Below are positions 61,860-64,000 of a DNA stretch of 64,000 bases, piece after piece. The translations under genes were made by a program, and so were the position numbers. This DNA is from Loxodes magnus (lineage: Eukaryota; Ciliophora; Karyorelictea; Loxodida; Loxodidae), in the NCBI GenBank assembly GCA_946699065.1, contig CAMPDV010000235.1, positions 124,001-188,000 on the forward strand, read 5' to 3'. How positions within the stretch are numbered: position 1 is the first letter of the stretch; every line of letters begins with the position of its first letter. The notes beneath the pieces are model-generated. The model did no database searches. It was not told the DNA's origin and was given only the letters and a program-made list of their open reading frames with translations.

Positions 61860-64000
61860 ATGTTTGCTTAGTTTATAGATAGTAGTAAAAATAGTTAGAG
61901 TAAGATACTTTTTGGTCTGAATGACAGAGTTAAAAAGTAATCCATTCCTCTTTAATCTATTTAGGTTAACTGCTTTGTACAGGACTCCTTTGTCAAGCTC
62001 TAGATATGTTAGACTTATTAAAATACTTTCGATTATCCACTTGAAGTTGAATATGTATTTCCTGTTTCAAGTGATGCCTCAGTTTCAAGCTTGCAAATTA
62101 AAACTGACGAAGGATTAGTGATAGATGCTGTGATTGAAGAGAAAGAAGAGGCTTAGGAGTAGTACTAAGATAATATATCTTAAGGCAATACTGCTTTTTT
62201 GGCTTCTTATGATAAAGACAATTCATCAGACAGAATGCTCCTTTATATTGGAAACCTGCAGCCTAACTAACACACTACTGTTATAATTACTTATATTGGA
62301 ATTTGTGCAATCGAGTAATCAAGCTAAGTGATCTTCATTCCTTGTACCTTCACTCCTAGTTATTAAGGGAAGAAAGAACTAAACTACATTTTGGGATAAT
62401 TATTTAGCCCCACACCAATTGATGTAGTAGACTAAGTTCCTTATAAAATTAGCATAGAATGCGATCTTTACTATTAGTAAAAACAAATCCTGCTTGCTGA
62501 ATGCCACAGTCATAAAATAAATACCGTGCAAGAGACTCCAAATCATTGGAAAATTAGCTTGGATTCTACTTAAGCTTATGTACCTGATTAAGATTTCGTT
62601 CTAAAATTCTAAACAGAAGACTAGTTCGCTCCTAAGTTTTTGATATAGAAAAGCAAAGACAACTAAATAGCTGGATTCATTTCCTTTATTCCATAATTAA
62701 GCTAAAAGTCAGATGGAACAGGAGAGTTTTTATTTGTATTGGATAGGAGTGGATCAATGTAAGGAACGAGAATCTAAATGGCTAAATAAGCAGCTATTTT
62801 GTTCTTGAAGTCTCTTCCAATGGATTGCAAATTTAATATAATAAGTTTTGGAAGTAACTATCAATTTATGTTTCCTACCTCTACTAAGTATACTGATTAA
62901 ACTTTAAACTAGGCAATTAACCTTATTCAAAACTTTTCAGCGGATATGGGTGGAACAGAAATTTTAAAACCTTTAGTCACAATATTCTAGCAACCGATAG
63001 ATCCAAACTTTCCCAGAACTATTTTCCTTCTTACTGATGGTGAGGTAAGTAACCCAGAGCTTGTAGTAAACAAAATTGAGGCCAATAGTGAAGAGTGTAG
63101 GGTTCATACCTTTGGTATAGGAGAAGGAGTATCAAGTTAACTTATAACTGAATGCGCTAAAGCAGGTAGAGGAAAGTCTAATTTCATAAAAGATGGAGAA
63201 AACATTCAATCTAAAGTAATAGAAAGCTTAAAAATGGCAGCTTAGCCTGTTCTTATGTTTGAAAGTATAGATTGGGGAGGATTAACAGTAGAACAAGTCC
63301 CTCAAAAGCCATCTTGCTTCTTTGCTAATGAGCTGACTTACTTATTCTTCTTCATGGAATAAGTTTAATAGCCAATTGCCGAGATAAAAATCAACTGTAA
63401 AAATACATAAATATAAGCTTAGAAATTCACTCATTCTGTTATTATTGATTTTGACTCTATTCAATCAGAAGATACTCTACATAAGTTAATTGCTAGATAC
63501 AAGATAAAAGAGCTTGAGAAAGATACTCAGAAAAATAAATAGACGATAATTTCTGTTTCCACTAAGTACTAAATACTCTCAACTTTGACCTCCTTCATTG
63601 GTAAGAAAACGAACACCAACCCTACTTAACAAGAAATGAAATTTATTAAAATTCCTATTTAGAAACCTAAAGATTATTCTTAGAGCTAACCATAACGCTT
63701 TTAAAATTAGTTTTCTTATCTTAACTAACAGCAAAGTTTGTTTTCAAATTCTGCTCAAAATTGCCAATTATCTTCTACTTAATTATTTGGATAACCCCAG
63801 TAATATTAATATAACTAAACAGTTAAGTGTTTTGGTAGACCTTCTCCCATCCAATGTCCATAAATCTAACCAGTCTAGCTTTAAAAATGTTCCTAACCAT
63901 AAATGTCGCTAGATTATTCCTTCAATTCTATAGGTATAATAAATAAAATCCAGCCATAATAATAAATGTAATAATAGAATTTCCGATAATGCAATACTTA
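61860..64000 (+). CDS. VIT and von Willebrand factor A domain protein, 5' part
   Basis: ATG 61860 (MFAQFIDSSKNSQSK) opens one frame to the window end (713 codons, no in-frame TGA). VIT domain (about 10-150): TYQNTFDYPLEVEYVFPV, EEKEEAQEQY and IGNLQPNQHTTVIITYIG. VWA domain (about 290-460) has a complete MIDAS: DRSGS (Asp295), GGTEI and LLTDGEVSNP. A Gln/Pro-rich tail begins at about 600 and runs off the window. VIT-VWA proteins are related to inter-alpha-trypsin inhibitor heavy chains, VWA5A and PARP4; many protist members are intracellular and of unknown role. Metal-dependent ligand binding is likely from the MIDAS. No signal peptide. Gln is often TAA/TAG and all Trp I see are TGG. Confidence 0.88.

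Noticed and set aside
1..64000. Suppressor-type tRNA-Gln(UUA/CUA), tRNA-Trp, or 5S rRNA genes
   Set aside because: Looked for B-box-like and 5S-like sequences on both strands; only tRNA-Glu was found.

Overview
The window reads as nuclear DNA of a ciliate whose three standard stop codons all also encode amino acids: TAA and TAG read as Gln, TGA reads as Trp, and TGA also ends most genes. This is the karyorelict (Loxodes-type) code, NCBI table 27; a Condylostoma-like code (table 28) is the alternative because two genes seem to end at TAA. Introns are tiny (16-22 nt). The DNA is very AT-rich and, unusually for a ciliate somatic genome, gene-poor and full of retroelements. Naming a karyorelict is an inference from code, introns and layout. 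Standard-code ORF searches fragment every gene here, so the coding calls below come from reading through TAA, TAG and TGA.

Layout. 1-15250: duplicated block A, with two tandem multi-pass membrane protein genes of OSCA/TMEM63 (CSC1/DUF221) type. Gene 1 (1419-4897) is open. Gene 2 (5033-15250) is broken by a frameshift, a 951-bp retroelement, a 6.05-kb insertion carrying a complete 18S-5.8S-28S rDNA unit between arrays of TACCT-rich short repeats, and loss of its 3' end. 15251-19147: nested retroelements, including a decayed LINE-type reverse transcriptase. 20914-23139 (minus): an intact PTPDC1-like tyrosine phosphatase. 23706-32181: block B, a second copy of the two-gene cassette with both genes open (25085-28584 and 28727-32181). 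37423-38030 (minus) and 38095-38394 (plus): a divergent pair of small unknown genes. 39657-39728 (minus): tRNA-Glu(UUC). 43313-46761: a fifth, more diverged OSCA/TMEM63-like gene. 50605-54327 (minus): a 1240-residue protein with eight RING-like fingers. 57333-57797: a near-perfect 8-bp satellite. 58382-59214: another short retroelement. 59878-60768 (minus): an SR splicing factor with an RRM and two zinc knuckles. 61860-64000: the 5' part of a VIT-VWA protein. The rest (about 5.2 kb, 3.6 kb, 3.8 kb, 3 kb and smaller blocks) is AT-rich sequence with no gene I can support.

There is no operon-like logic. The main theme is gene-family expansion with mosaic homogenisation of the membrane core, retroelement invasion, and an rDNA unit sitting inside a coding sequence. 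Three elements of about 0.83-0.96 kb, flanked by 14-18 bp target duplications and carrying only an ORF1-like zinc-knuckle protein, are the best candidate for an undescribed system. The eight-RING protein with a repeated x-G-x-Q-Q linker is second.
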